A stretch of DNA of 64,000 bases from Streptomyces klenkii. Its GTDB lineage: Bacteria; Actinomycetota; Actinomycetes; Streptomycetales; Streptomycetaceae. Both the position numbers and the translations under genes were made by a program. A model generated the notes under the pieces. It was given only the letters and a program-made list of their open reading frames with translations. It ran no database searches and was not told the origin of the DNA. Within the stretch, counting starts at the first letter, position 1; each line of letters opens with the position of its first letter. Positions 1 through 11,200 of this stretch are shown piece by piece. The DNA lies in the NCBI RefSeq assembly GCF_003626645.1, contig NZ_RBAM01000001.1, positions 186,001 through 250,000 of the forward strand, read 5' to 3'.

Positions 1-10
1 TGGAGGTGAC

Positions 11-2052
<2,042 letters not shown>

Positions 2053-2056
<4 letters not shown>

Positions 2057-2424
2057 GGATCGAACTGCGCATCGGGCGGCTGGTGCTCGACGGCGTCCAC
2101 CGGCACGACGCCCCCGCCCTGCGCTCCGCCCTGGAGGACGAGCTCGGCGCGCTGCTGTCCCGGGCGCCCGGCACCCCGTACCGCAGTCACCGGGTACGGC
2201 GGGCCGGCGCGTCACCGGTGCCGGCGGACGCCGATCCGGCCGTCTTCGGGCGGCGCGTCGCCCGAGCGGTCCACAGCAGCCTCGCCGCGGCCGCCGAGCC
2301 CCGTGCGGCCGCCGGGCCTCGTGCGGCGGGTGGGCGGAACACCGCCGCGGACGCGGCACCCGTGCACGGGCCGGCCTCCGCTGCCGCGGGCTCTCCCGAT
2401 CGTACGAAGGGAGCGGCCCGGTGA
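2053..2424 (+). CDS. small eCIS-associated protein of unknown function
   Basis: A 123-residue protein with a short ordered N-terminus (it begins MRIELRIGRLVLDG, then a helix with LRSALEDELGALL). The C-terminal tail is Ala/Arg/Pro-rich and probably disordered. Proteins of this shape, opening with a strand that ends in LVLDG, are common between the ATPase and tube genes of phage-tail-like clusters, but their role is unknown to me. The start is ATG in an ATGA overlap with the ATPase stop, and the stop overlaps the following GTG start in the same way. The overlaps and codon use make it a real gene; its function is not inferred. Confidence 0.75.
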
Positions 2425-3062
2425 CGACCACCCCCTCGACCCTCCGCGGCGGATTCGTCTTCCTCGACCCCGAACAGGGCCGGGTCCTGCGCGTGGCGCC
2501 GTTTCAGTACAACCCGGACACCCTCACGCGCACGCTCCAGCCCCGGGGCACCGGGGAGGACTCCGGCGACCGGCTGGAGGCCCTGCGGCTCAAGGGCCCG
2601 CCGCGCGAGACGTTCCGGTTCGACGCCGAGTTCGACGCGCTCGACCAGACCGGCACCGGCCGTCCCGGAGCGGCCGCGCAGGACGGGCTCTCCGTCACGC
2701 TGGCCGCGCTGGAGACCGCCGTCTACCCGGCCAGCGCGCAGCTGCTCCACGAGCGCGGACTCGCCGAACTCGGCATGATCGAGATCGCCCCGGTGGAGGC
2801 GCCGCTGACCGTCCTGGTCCTGGGAGCGCGCCGGGTCGTGCCGGTGCGGATCACGGAGTTCACCATCACCGAAGAGGCCTACGACGGCGACCTGAACCCC
2901 ATCCGGGCCAAGGTCGGCCTGTCCGTGCGCACGCTCACCACCGACGACGTACCGTCCGGTCACAAGGCCGGGGCGCTCTACCTCCGTTACCACCAGGAGA
3001 AGGAGCGCTTCGCGAGCCTGAGCGGCAACGGGCCCGGCGCCGTGGGCCTCACCGGCGTCTGA
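2421..3062 (+). CDS. contractile injection system tube/baseplate protein (CIS_tube family)
   Basis: A 213-residue protein containing the CIS-tube-like signature: FVFLDPEQGR near the N-terminus, then PFQYNPDTLTRTLQ, then a long beta-rich body. In Afp/PVC particles this domain is the N-terminal part of Afp7/Pvc7, the gp53-like adaptor between inner tube and baseplate hub, whose C-terminus is a LysM domain. Here the LysM part is a separate gene immediately downstream. The start is GTG, overlapping the previous stop (GTGA). The family assignment rests on motif and position. It is structural and cytoplasmic in the assembled particle. Confidence 0.8.
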   Translation: MTTTPSTLRGGFVFLDPEQGRVLRVAPFQYNPDTLTRTLQPRGTGEDSGDRLEALRLKGPPRETFRFDAEFDALDQTGTGRPGAAAQDGLSVTLAALETAVYPASAQLLHERGLAELGMIEIAPVEAPLTVLVLGARRVVPVRITEFTITEEAYDGDLNPIRAKVGLSVRTLTTDDVPSGHKAGALYLRYHQEKERFASLSGNGPGAVGLTGV

Positions 3063-3090
3063 GCGCCCGGAACCCCCGAGGAAGGCAGCG

Positions 3091-3414
3091 ATGTTCGATC
3101 CCACGAGCCGGTACCACACGCTCCCCACGGCGACGTGGACCGCACCGGACGGACGGGCCGTCACCTACGTACGGCGGCGCTTCCTGCCCCCGCCCGACGC
3201 ACTGGTGACCGTCCGCGAACACGTCGTGCAGCCCGGCGACCGGCTCGACCGGATCGCCGCCCGCCACCTGGGGGACCCGGCACAGGCCTGGCGGATCGCC
3301 GACGCCCACCGGGTCATGCGGCCGGACGACCTCACGGCGGAGCCCGGCCGCCGCCTGCGCGTCACGCTGCCGCCGGGCACCACCTCCGCGGATCCGGCGG
3401 ACCGGCCGGCATGA
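3091..3414 (+). CDS. LysM-domain baseplate protein
   Basis: A 107-residue protein. Its C-terminal half is one LysM domain: REHVVQPGDRLDRIAARHLGD, followed by a Trp-containing helix and a D-D-L-x-x-E-P-G-R strand. LysM domains in tail-like particles (gp53 of T4, C-terminus of Afp7/Pvc7) clamp baseplate components rather than necessarily binding peptidoglycan. The gene follows the tube/adaptor gene after 28 bases and has a GAGGAAGG ribosome site eight bases before the ATG. Its stop overlaps the next ATG (ATGA). It probably represents the separated C-terminal half of an Afp7-like protein. Confidence 0.82.
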   Translation: MFDPTSRYHTLPTATWTAPDGRAVTYVRRRFLPPPDALVTVREHVVQPGDRLDRIAARHLGDPAQAWRIADAHRVMRPDDLTAEPGRRLRVTLPPGTTSADPADRPA

Positions 3415-4529
3415 CCGGCAGCCTGCAACTGATGCTGCTCGTGGGGAAGACGGTGCCCGTACCGGCCCCCGCGATCCTCACCGACGCCCTGCAATCGGTC
3501 CAGGTCACCTCCAGCAGCGGTGCGGCCAGCGGCTTCCAGCTCACCCTCGCCGTCAGCAAGAACTCGCCCATCACCCAGTTGCTGCTGCCGACGGGCCTCC
3601 TGGACCCCAAGACGCGGGTGATCGTCGTCGCGGTGGTCTCCGGCATGCCGCACGTCCTCATGGACGGCGTGATCACCCGTCACGAACTGGACCCCGGAAC
3701 AGCGCCCGGCACCGCCACCCTCACCCTCACCGGCGAGGACCTGTCCCTCCTCATGAAGCTGGAGCACCGGCGCGAGTCGTACGAGGGCCTGCCCCGCCCC
3801 ATTCAGGTGGCCATGGTGTGCGCCCGGTACGCCGAGTACGGCATCATTCCCGTGCCCGTTCCCCCGGTGATCGAGGAACTGCCCCTGACCGGTGCGACGG
3901 ACGTCCAGACGCAGACGGACCTGGAATACCTCAACGGCCTCGCGCAGCGGTCCGGATACGTGTTCTTCATCGAACCGGGGCCCGTGCCCGGCACCAGCGT
4001 CGCCTACTGGGGCCCCGAGGTACGCACCGGCGTGCCCCAGCCGGCACTCACCGTCAACTCCGACGCCGCCACCAACGTGGAGTCCCTGAGGTTCGCCTAC
4101 GACGGTCTGTCCGCCACGGAATACACCGTCGACGTCCCCGTGCCCGTCCTCAAGACCACGATCAAGGTGCCCGTGCCCGACGTCTCCCTGCTCCGCCCGC
4201 CCCTCGCCGTACGCCCCGCCCCGGCCTTCACCCAAAAGCCCCTGCCCGATCTGACCGGCCGCTCGCTGGCGGACGTGCTGCTGCTGGGGCTGTCCCGCAC
4301 CGCCGAGTCCAGGGACGCCGTCACCGCCCAGGGCAGCCTCGACGTCCTGCGCTACGGCCACGTGCTGAAGGCCCGGCAACTGGTCGGGGTACGGGGCGCC
4401 GGCACGGCCCACGACGGCCTGTACTACGTGCGCAGCGTGACGCACGACATCAAACGCGGCGCGTACCGGCAGAGCTTCGGGCTCGTCCGCGAGGGCTTCG
4501 TCTCCAGCACACCGGTGGTGATTCCATGA
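3411..4529 (+). CDS. baseplate hub protein, gp27-like half of the spike
   Basis: A 372-residue protein of the phage late-control gene D / gp27 hub type. It shows the expected long beta-barrel sequence and the late motif YYVRSVTHDIKRGAYRQSF near the C-terminus, which in this family links the hub to the OB-fold spike. In Afp8/Pvc8 the hub and the gp5-like spike are one polypeptide (VgrG type); here the spike half is the next gene, overlapping by four bases. The hub trimer would sit at the centre of the baseplate. Confidence 0.8.
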   Translation: MTGSLQLMLLVGKTVPVPAPAILTDALQSVQVTSSSGAASGFQLTLAVSKNSPITQLLLPTGLLDPKTRVIVVAVVSGMPHVLMDGVITRHELDPGTAPGTATLTLTGEDLSLLMKLEHRRESYEGLPRPIQVAMVCARYAEYGIIPVPVPPVIEELPLTGATDVQTQTDLEYLNGLAQRSGYVFFIEPGPVPGTSVAYWGPEVRTGVPQPALTVNSDAATNVESLRFAYDGLSATEYTVDVPVPVLKTTIKVPVPDVSLLRPPLAVRPAPAFTQKPLPDLTGRSLADVLLLGLSRTAESRDAVTAQGSLDVLRYGHVLKARQLVGVRGAGTAHDGLYYVRSVTHDIKRGAYRQSFGLVREGFVSSTPVVIP

Positions 4530-5047
4530 CCGTTCCCGCCACATCCGGCTTCCACAGCCTCTACCAGGGCGTCGTCGAGTCCAACGAGGACCCCCTCCGG
4601 CAGGGCCGGCTGCGCGTCCGGGTGCCCCAGGTGCTCGGCGACGCGACCGTGTGGGCCGCGCCCCTGACACCGCTGGCCGGCACGGGCAGCGGCATGTACG
4701 TCGTGCCGCTGGTGCGCTCCGGGGTGTGGGTGCATTTCCTGGAGGGCGACCCCGGCCGGGCGGTGTGGGTCGGGTTCTGGCGCGACGGGCCGCAGGACGT
4801 GCCCCTGGCGGCGGCCGCCACGCCCGCCGGCACCGCCCAGGTCGTCCTGTCGACACCCCAGCAGAACGCCCTGGTCCTCAGCGACGGGCCGACGGGCGGG
4901 ATCCGGCTCCAGTTCGGCCCGGCGGGCCCCTCCATCAGCATCGACGCTACGGGCATCGAGCTCTCGTGCGGACCCGGCCAGGCCTCCATCACGCTCCGGG
5001 GCCCGCTGGTGAGCGTCAACGGCGACGCCCTGACGGTCATGGTGTGA
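4526..5047 (+). CDS. spike protein, gp5/gpV-type OB-fold
   Basis: A 173-residue baseplate assembly protein V / gp5 OB-fold protein. The diagnostic opening (FHSLYQGVVESNEDPLRQGR, then LRVRVPQVLG and later VWVHFLEGDPGRAVWVGFW) is the OB-fold of VgrG-like spikes. The C-terminus is a short beta stretch (SISIDATGIELSCG, then SITLRGPLVSVNG) typical of the start of a spike needle. The needle is much shorter than in VgrG proteins. It overlaps the hub gene by four bases (ATGA) and lies 10 bases before the PAAR-like gene. Together hub, spike and tip rebuild the Afp8-Afp10 assembly. Confidence 0.85.
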   Translation: MTVPATSGFHSLYQGVVESNEDPLRQGRLRVRVPQVLGDATVWAAPLTPLAGTGSGMYVVPLVRSGVWVHFLEGDPGRAVWVGFWRDGPQDVPLAAAATPAGTAQVVLSTPQQNALVLSDGPTGGIRLQFGPAGPSISIDATGIELSCGPGQASITLRGPLVSVNGDALTVMV

Positions 5048-5057
5048 GGAGCGGCGC

Positions 5058-5399
5058 ATGCCCGGACTGATCCTGCACTTCGGCGCGAGCGTGATGTGCG
5101 CCCACCCGCCCGGCCTGGTGACCCTGCCCGCGCCGGTCCAGCAGAAGGTGCTCGTCGGCATGCAGCCGGTCGCCACCGCACTGGACACCTGGCTCGTGTC
5201 CGGCTGCGCCCTGACCAGCAGCGGCGGCCCCTTCTGCGCCACCGTGCAATGGCAGATGTTCTCCACCAAGGTGCTGGCCGGCGGCCAGCCCGTCGTCCTC
5301 CAGCCGTCGCCGCCGCCCGGCACCGGCGTCGGCACCGGAGTGTCCGCGCCCGGGCCGCCGATGGTCCAGATGATGCAGATCAAGGTGAGGGGTGTCTGA
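5058..5399 (+). CDS. PAAR-like spike tip protein
   Basis: A 113-residue, Gly/Pro-rich beta protein beginning with LHFGASVMCAHPPG. The His/Cys pattern near the N-terminus is typical of PAAR-like and Afp10-like tips that sharpen the spike and coordinate a metal ion. There is no signal peptide or C-terminal toxin extension, so it looks like a bare tip rather than an effector. The gene sits between the spike and gp25 genes, which supports the role. Confidence 0.75.
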   Translation: MPGLILHFGASVMCAHPPGLVTLPAPVQQKVLVGMQPVATALDTWLVSGCALTSSGGPFCATVQWQMFSTKVLAGGQPVVLQPSPPPGTGVGTGVSAPGPPMVQMMQIKVRGV

Positions 5400-5405
5400 G
5401 CACCG

Positions 5406-5768
5406 GTGAACATCGACTTCCCCTACCGCATCGACGAACGCGGCCGCACCGCCGGGACCGACCACGCCTCTCACGTCCGCAACATGGTCGAGCAGGTGCT
5501 CTTCACCGCTCCCGGAGAACGCGTGAACCGCCCGGACTTCGGATGCGGCCTGCTCGACCTGGTCTTCGACCCGAACGGGCCCGAGCTGACGGCGACGGTC
5601 GAAATGACCGCCCAAGCGGCCCTCCAGCGCTGGCTCGGCGACCTGCTCACCGTCGAGTCGCTGACCGTCACGGCCGAAGAAGCCACCCTGCGCGTCTCCC
5701 TGAGCTACCGGCTCACCGCCACCGGCGAACTCCGCACGGTCCGTGTCGACGGAGGGACGGCCGCATGA
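5406..5768 (+). CDS. baseplate wedge protein, GPW/gp25 family
   Basis: A 120-residue gp25-like protein. The family core is clear: HVRNMVEQVLFTAPGERVNR, then PDFGCGL and LVFDPN. This matches the lysozyme-like gp25 fold that nucleates sheath assembly on the baseplate (Afp9/Pvc9). The start is a GTG six bases after the previous stop. The C-terminus overlaps the next ATG by four bases. The EPR-type loop of gp25 (here GERVNRPDFGCGLLD) is conserved. Confidence 0.88.
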   Translation: MNIDFPYRIDERGRTAGTDHASHVRNMVEQVLFTAPGERVNRPDFGCGLLDLVFDPNGPELTATVEMTAQAALQRWLGDLLTVESLTVTAEEATLRVSLSYRLTATGELRTVRVDGGTAA

Positions 5769-8287
5769 ACACCACGCCGGACTGCGCCGCCGCGGCACCT
5801 CCCTGCCCGCCGCCGGCCGGCCCCGCCGGGCCGGCCATCGACTACCTGGCCAAGGACTACGAGAGCTTCCGCCGCCTGCTGCTCGACCGGTTCGCGCTGA
5901 CCATGCCCGACTGGTCCGAACAGCACGCACCCGACCTCGGCGTCACCCTGGTCGAACTCCTCGCCTACGCCGGCGACCGGCTCAGCTACCAGCAGGACGC
6001 CGTCGCCACCGAGGCCTACCTGGACACCGCGCGCCTGCGCACCTCCGTACGCCGCCACGCCCGGCTCGTCGGCTACCCCATGCACGAGGGATGCGCGGCC
6101 CGGACCTTCGTCTGCGTCGAGACGGAGGACGACCTCGCCCTGTCCCCCAAGGACCTGGTCTTCGCCGCCGTCCCGCCCGAGCGGCTCCCCGGGCAGGGCG
6201 CCGCGATCCCACCGGAGGACCTGCGCGCACGCGCCCAGGTCTGCTTCCGGCCCCTCCAGAGCCGGCGCATCCACCTGCGCCCGGGCCACAACCGCATCGA
6301 GCTGCGGACCCGGGGCGGCGAGGAGTGCCGGCTGCCCGCGGGCACCACGGAAGCCACCTTGCGCGACCAGTGGACCGGCAAGGACGGCACCGAGCGCCTC
6401 CTGCACCTCGTCCCCGGCGACGTCATCGTCCTCGAAGAAGAACGCGGCCCGGGCACCGGCGCACTCGCCGACGCCGACCCCGCACACCGGCAGGCGGTCC
6501 GCCTCACCCGCGTCACCCCCGGCGTCGACCCGCTCGGCGACACCCCCGTCGTCGAGATCGCCTGGGCCGCCGAAGACGCCCTCACCTTCCCCCTGTGTGT
6601 CAGCGCCCGCAGCGGACCCGACTGCGAGAACCGTCAGGTGGCCGTGGCACGCGGCAACACCGTCCTCGTCGAACACGGCCTCCTCAACACGTGGGGGACC
6701 GGCGCCCAGGGAGAGCGCTTCACCGTACCGGCCGGCCCCGGCGCCCTCCCGCGCGACTGCACCCCGCCCGCCTTCGGCTGCCCGGACCCGGATCCGGCCC
6801 CGCCGCCCGCCCCGCCCTTCGTCCACACCCTGAAGGGCAAGGACATCACCCGCTCCGCGCCCTTCCCCGCCCCGGCCGCAATCGCCGCGGCCCAGGCCCA
6901 GGCCCTGGCCGCCTTCCCGGAACGGGCACGCCGCCGCATCCGCGGCCTCCGCGACACCCCCGGACCCCTTCCGGACGACGACCGTGCCTTCCTGGACACC
7001 CTGTTCGGCCCCACCGCAACCGAAGGCCTGTACGCGGACCAGGACCCGGGCCGCGCCCTGGACGGCCTCCTCTCCCGCTTCGACCACCTCCTCGCCGCCC
7101 GGCTGCGCCGCCTGGACACGCTCATCCGGCAGGCCCGCTCCGGCCGCGTCCTCGGCTCCGAAGACATCGGCTGGGAGATCCGGCAGACCTGGGGCGAAGA
7201 CGCCTGGAAGACCATCGACCCCGCACACCCCGCCCTGCACGGCCCCGCCTGCCACGCACTGCGCACCGACCCGCGCCGGGCCCTGCCCGTCCTGGCGGTC
7301 CGGGCGGACGACACACAGCCGCACCGGGCGGGCGCCACGGACCCCCCGGGCACCGAGTGGACGCCCCGGCGTGACCTGCTGTCCAGCGGCCCCCGCGACC
7401 GCCACATGGTCCCCGAGACCGACGACGAGGGCACGACGAGCCTGCGGTTCGGCGACGGCCGCTCGGGAGCCGCGCCCCTCCCGGGCACGGCGCTGACAGC
7501 GCGCTACGGCGTCGGCAACGGACACGCGGGCAACATCGGAGCCGAAGCGATCAACCGCGTCGCCTTCCGCTCCACCACTACCGCGCCGCGCATCACCCGG
7601 ATCCGCAACCCGCTCCCCGCCACCGGAGGCACCGGCCCCGAACCCGTCGACACCGTACGCCGCTTGGCTCCCCGCGAGCCCTTCCAGCAGCTGCGGCGGG
7701 CCGTCACCGCGGAGGACTACGCGGCCCTCGCCGCCCGCCGGCCCGGCGTCCAGCGCACCGCAGCGACCCTTCGCTGGACGGGAAGCTGGTACGAAGCCGA
7801 CATCGCCGTCGACGCCCTCGGCGCCGCCCAGGCGCCGCCCCACCTGCTCGACGACGTACGCCAGACCATGCACCGCTACCGCCGCATCGGGTACGACGTG
7901 GTCACCGGCCCCGCCGTCACCGCCCCCCTCGACCTGCGCCTCGCCGTCCAGGTCGAGCCCGCCTTCATCACGGCCCACGTGCGGCAGGACCTGCTGCGCA
8001 CCCTGCGGCCGGGACGTCTGCCCGACGGCCGCCCCGGCTTCTTCGACCCCGACGCCCTGACCTTCGGCACACCCGTCCGCATCAGCCGCATCATCGCCAC
8101 CGCACTTGCCGTGCCCGGCGTCCGCTGCGCCCAAGTGACCCTGCTCCGCCGCCACGGCGACACCGGAGCGGAACTGCCCCCCTCCGGCGTCCTCGCCGTC
8201 CGGCCCCTGGAGATCCCCCGGCTGGACGACGACCCCGCCCATCCCGAGCACGGACGCCTGACCCTCGTCATGGAAGGAGGACGATGA
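5765..8287 (+). CDS. baseplate wedge protein J / gp6-like (Afp11 type)
   Basis: An 840-residue baseplate J-family protein. The N-terminus has the hallmark IDYLAKDYESFRRLLLDR, followed by DLGVTLVELLAYAGDRLSYQQDAVATEAYL in two adjoining stretches, which is characteristic of Afp11/Pvc11. The C-terminal third contains the wedge repeat with a FGDGRSG loop and the TAEDYAALAARRPGVQR helix found in J proteins. A proline-rich linker lies around residues 340-365. The protein would form the wedge ring with the next gene product. Both ends overlap neighbours by four bases. Confidence 0.88.
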   Translation: MNTTPDCAAAAPPCPPPAGPAGPAIDYLAKDYESFRRLLLDRFALTMPDWSEQHAPDLGVTLVELLAYAGDRLSYQQDAVATEAYLDTARLRTSVRRHARLVGYPMHEGCAARTFVCVETEDDLALSPKDLVFAAVPPERLPGQGAAIPPEDLRARAQVCFRPLQSRRIHLRPGHNRIELRTRGGEECRLPAGTTEATLRDQWTGKDGTERLLHLVPGDVIVLEEERGPGTGALADADPAHRQAVRLTRVTPGVDPLGDTPVVEIAWAAEDALTFPLCVSARSGPDCENRQVAVARGNTVLVEHGLLNTWGTGAQGERFTVPAGPGALPRDCTPPAFGCPDPDPAPPPAPPFVHTLKGKDITRSAPFPAPAAIAAAQAQALAAFPERARRRIRGLRDTPGPLPDDDRAFLDTLFGPTATEGLYADQDPGRALDGLLSRFDHLLAARLRRLDTLIRQARSGRVLGSEDIGWEIRQTWGEDAWKTIDPAHPALHGPACHALRTDPRRALPVLAVRADDTQPHRAGATDPPGTEWTPRRDLLSSGPRDRHMVPETDDEGTTSLRFGDGRSGAAPLPGTALTARYGVGNGHAGNIGAEAINRVAFRSTTTAPRITRIRNPLPATGGTGPEPVDTVRRLAPREPFQQLRRAVTAEDYAALAARRPGVQRTAATLRWTGSWYEADIAVDALGAAQAPPHLLDDVRQTMHRYRRIGYDVVTGPAVTAPLDLRLAVQVEPAFITAHVRQDLLRTLRPGRLPDGRPGFFDPDALTFGTPVRISRIIATALAVPGVRCAQVTLLRRHGDTGAELPPSGVLAVRPLEIPRLDDDPAHPEHGRLTLVMEGGR

Positions 8288-11200
8288 GCGGCCCCACCTG
8301 CTCCTGCGGCTGCCGCACCACCACCCCCGTGCGGATCTGGAACCGGCCCGGGCTGCCCGCCGTCGCCTACCGCACCGGCACCCACGGCCAGTTCCTCGAC
8401 ACCATGCTGGCCCGGCTGTCCGACGCACAGCACCAGCCGCTCGCCGGCCTCACCCACCGCCGGCCCGACGACCCCTCCATCGCCCTGCTCGACGGCTGGG
8501 CCGTCATCGCCGACATCCTCACCTTCTACCAGGAACGCATCGCCAACGAGGGATACCTGGCCACCGCCACCGAAGCCGACTCCCTGACCCGGCTCGGGCG
8601 GCTCGTCGGCCACCGCCCCCGCCCCGCCCTGGCCGCCGGCACCTTCCTCGCCTACACCCTCGACCCCGGCACCCGGGCCACCATCCCCGCCGGATCCCAG
8701 GTCAAGAGCACCCCCGCCCCCGGCGCACTGCCCCAGACCTTCGAGACGTCGGAGGCGGTCGAGGCCCGCGCCGCATGGAACCGGCTTCCGGTGCGCCGCA
8801 CCGTCCCGCCCGACCTCACGCCGCAGGCCGCGGCGACGGCGCCGAGCGTGGAACTCTCCGGAATCCACCCGGGCCTCCGCCCCGGCGACCGCCTCCTCCT
8901 CGGCTTCGCCGCCACCGGAGAAGGCCAGGTCCGCACGGTGCACAGCATCAAGCCCGACCCGGCCGGCAACCGCACCACCGTGGCGTTCACTTCACCGGAC
9001 CTCGTCAGTGAGTACGCGGCGGCCTTCGACGACCTCAAGAGCGCGATCGAAGACGCGGACGGCAAACGACCGCGCGGCCCCGTACCACGGCTCCACAGCG
9101 ACGACTCCCCTCAGCCCGCCCCCTCGGACGGGCCCGGCACACCCGGCGGACCCGGAGAGGCGGACCATCCCGAAACCCCTGATACCTCTGACACCCCCGA
9201 CACGCCTGACACCCCAGGCCTTCCGCAGCCCCCCGATTCCGAGGCCCCGACGGTCATCCACCCCATCCCCCCGCCCCCGGCCGACCATGCGCCCCCGGCC
9301 GACACCCCGGAACCACCGGACCCCGTCGAGCCTCCCGGCCCCCCGGAGCCCCCCGGCCCCGCCGGATTCGCGGCGCCCGGCGCGCCCCCGCCCGACGACT
9401 CCGGCACCGCCGCCGACCCGGACACCGAGCACTTCGACGCCCTGCGGCAAGCGGTGCTCGGCAGGAACCTCGCCGTCGTTCCCACTCCGGTGCCCGACCT
9501 CTTCCTCGGCCAACTCGCCGAACCCATCAACAGGATCCGCGAGCAAATGGTCATCGCCCGCGCCGGCCGGCGAAGAGAGATCACCGACTGGCTCGAACCG
9601 GTCGCCGAGGCGGCCGACCGCGTCCGTGCCGTGGCGGCCCGCGCGACCGGCTCACCCGACCTGCTCTCCCTGCGGCAACTCATCGACGGCCCCCTGGGAC
9701 TGTCGATGGGCAGCTCCCAGAGCGCGGCCCGCAACGGCGCCCTCCTCAGCCTCACCCCCGCGCTCGCCGCGCTCAACCGCCCGCCCTCCCGCCCGCCGGC
9801 GGACCCCCGCGACATCACCACCCCGGTCGCCACCCTCTTCGGCGCGGCGTCCGACACCCTGCCACGGCTCCTGGCGGCCACCCGGCCCCAGCTCGCCGGA
9901 CAGCTCTACCAGGCCATGAGCACCGCCTCCGTCGGCGGACCCGATGCCCTCACCGGCATCCAGTGGTTCCGCGTCAAAGCCACTCCGTGCGGCGCGGCCC
10001 TCGCCCCCCGCGCCGGGGACCCGCCCAAGGAGCCCTTGAGCCACGCCGACGACGGCGATCCCCGTCAGCTCACCCTGGACGCGGTGTACGACGCGATCCT
10101 CCCCGGCAGCTGGATCGCCGTGCAGAAAGGCCTCGAAGCGCCGTTCCTGAGGCAGGTCACCGATGTGGCCCAACCGGTCGTCGTGGACCAGGACGTGGCC
10201 TTCAAACTGACGCGGCTGACCCTCTCCGACGACCTGCCGCAGGAGTACCGCACCGCGGACGCCCGCCGGCTGATCACCGTGTGGGCCGCGGGAGAACCCC
10301 TGCCCCCCGCCGGAACCCCCCTCCTCGACGACATCGCCGGGCGCGAGCTCGTCCTGGAGAACACCTGCGAAGGCCTGCGCCCCGGACGATGGCTGATCGT
10401 CTCCGGAGAACGCACCGACGTCCCCGGCACCACCGGGGTCCAGGGCACCGAACTGGTCATGCTCGCCGGAGTCCGCCAGGACGCCGGCACCCCCGGAGAC
10501 CGGCTGGTGACCACACTCGTCCTCACCACCGAACTCGCCTACACCTACCGCAGGGAGACCGCCGCCATCCACGGCAACGTCGTCCCGGCCACGGCCGGCG
10601 AAACCTGCCGCGAAGTCCTGGGCAGCGGCGACGCGGCACAGGCCGGGCAGGCCTTCGTCCTGCGCAGGCCCCCGCTCACCTTCCTCCCCGCACCCACGCC
10701 CGGCGGAGCCACCGACACCCTGACCGTCCGCATCGCCGGCGTCACCTGGCCCTCGTGCGCCGACCTCAGCGACCTCGGGCCCACCGACCCCGGCTACCAC
10801 CTGCGCACGGGCCCCGACGGAACCACCTGCGTACGCTTCGGCAACGGCACCCACGGCATGCGGCTCCCGACCGGGCAGGAGAACGTCACCGCCGAGTACC
10901 GCATGGGCGGCGGCAGCGCCGGCAACGTCCCCGCCGACCGGATCAACCAGGTGGTCAGCAGGCCGCTCGGCGTCAGCGCCGTGACCAACCCCCTGTCCGC
11001 GACCGGCGGCACCGACGCCGACGACGCAGGCGCCATCCGGACCCGCGTCCCCCTGCGCCTGCGCGCCCTCGACCGGCTGGTGTCACTGCGCGACTACGAG
11101 GACTTCGCCCTCGCCTTCGCCGGCATCGGAAAAGCGTCCGCACGCCACCTCACCGACGGCACGGGCCGGATCGTCCACGTCACCGTCGCCGCCGTCCACG

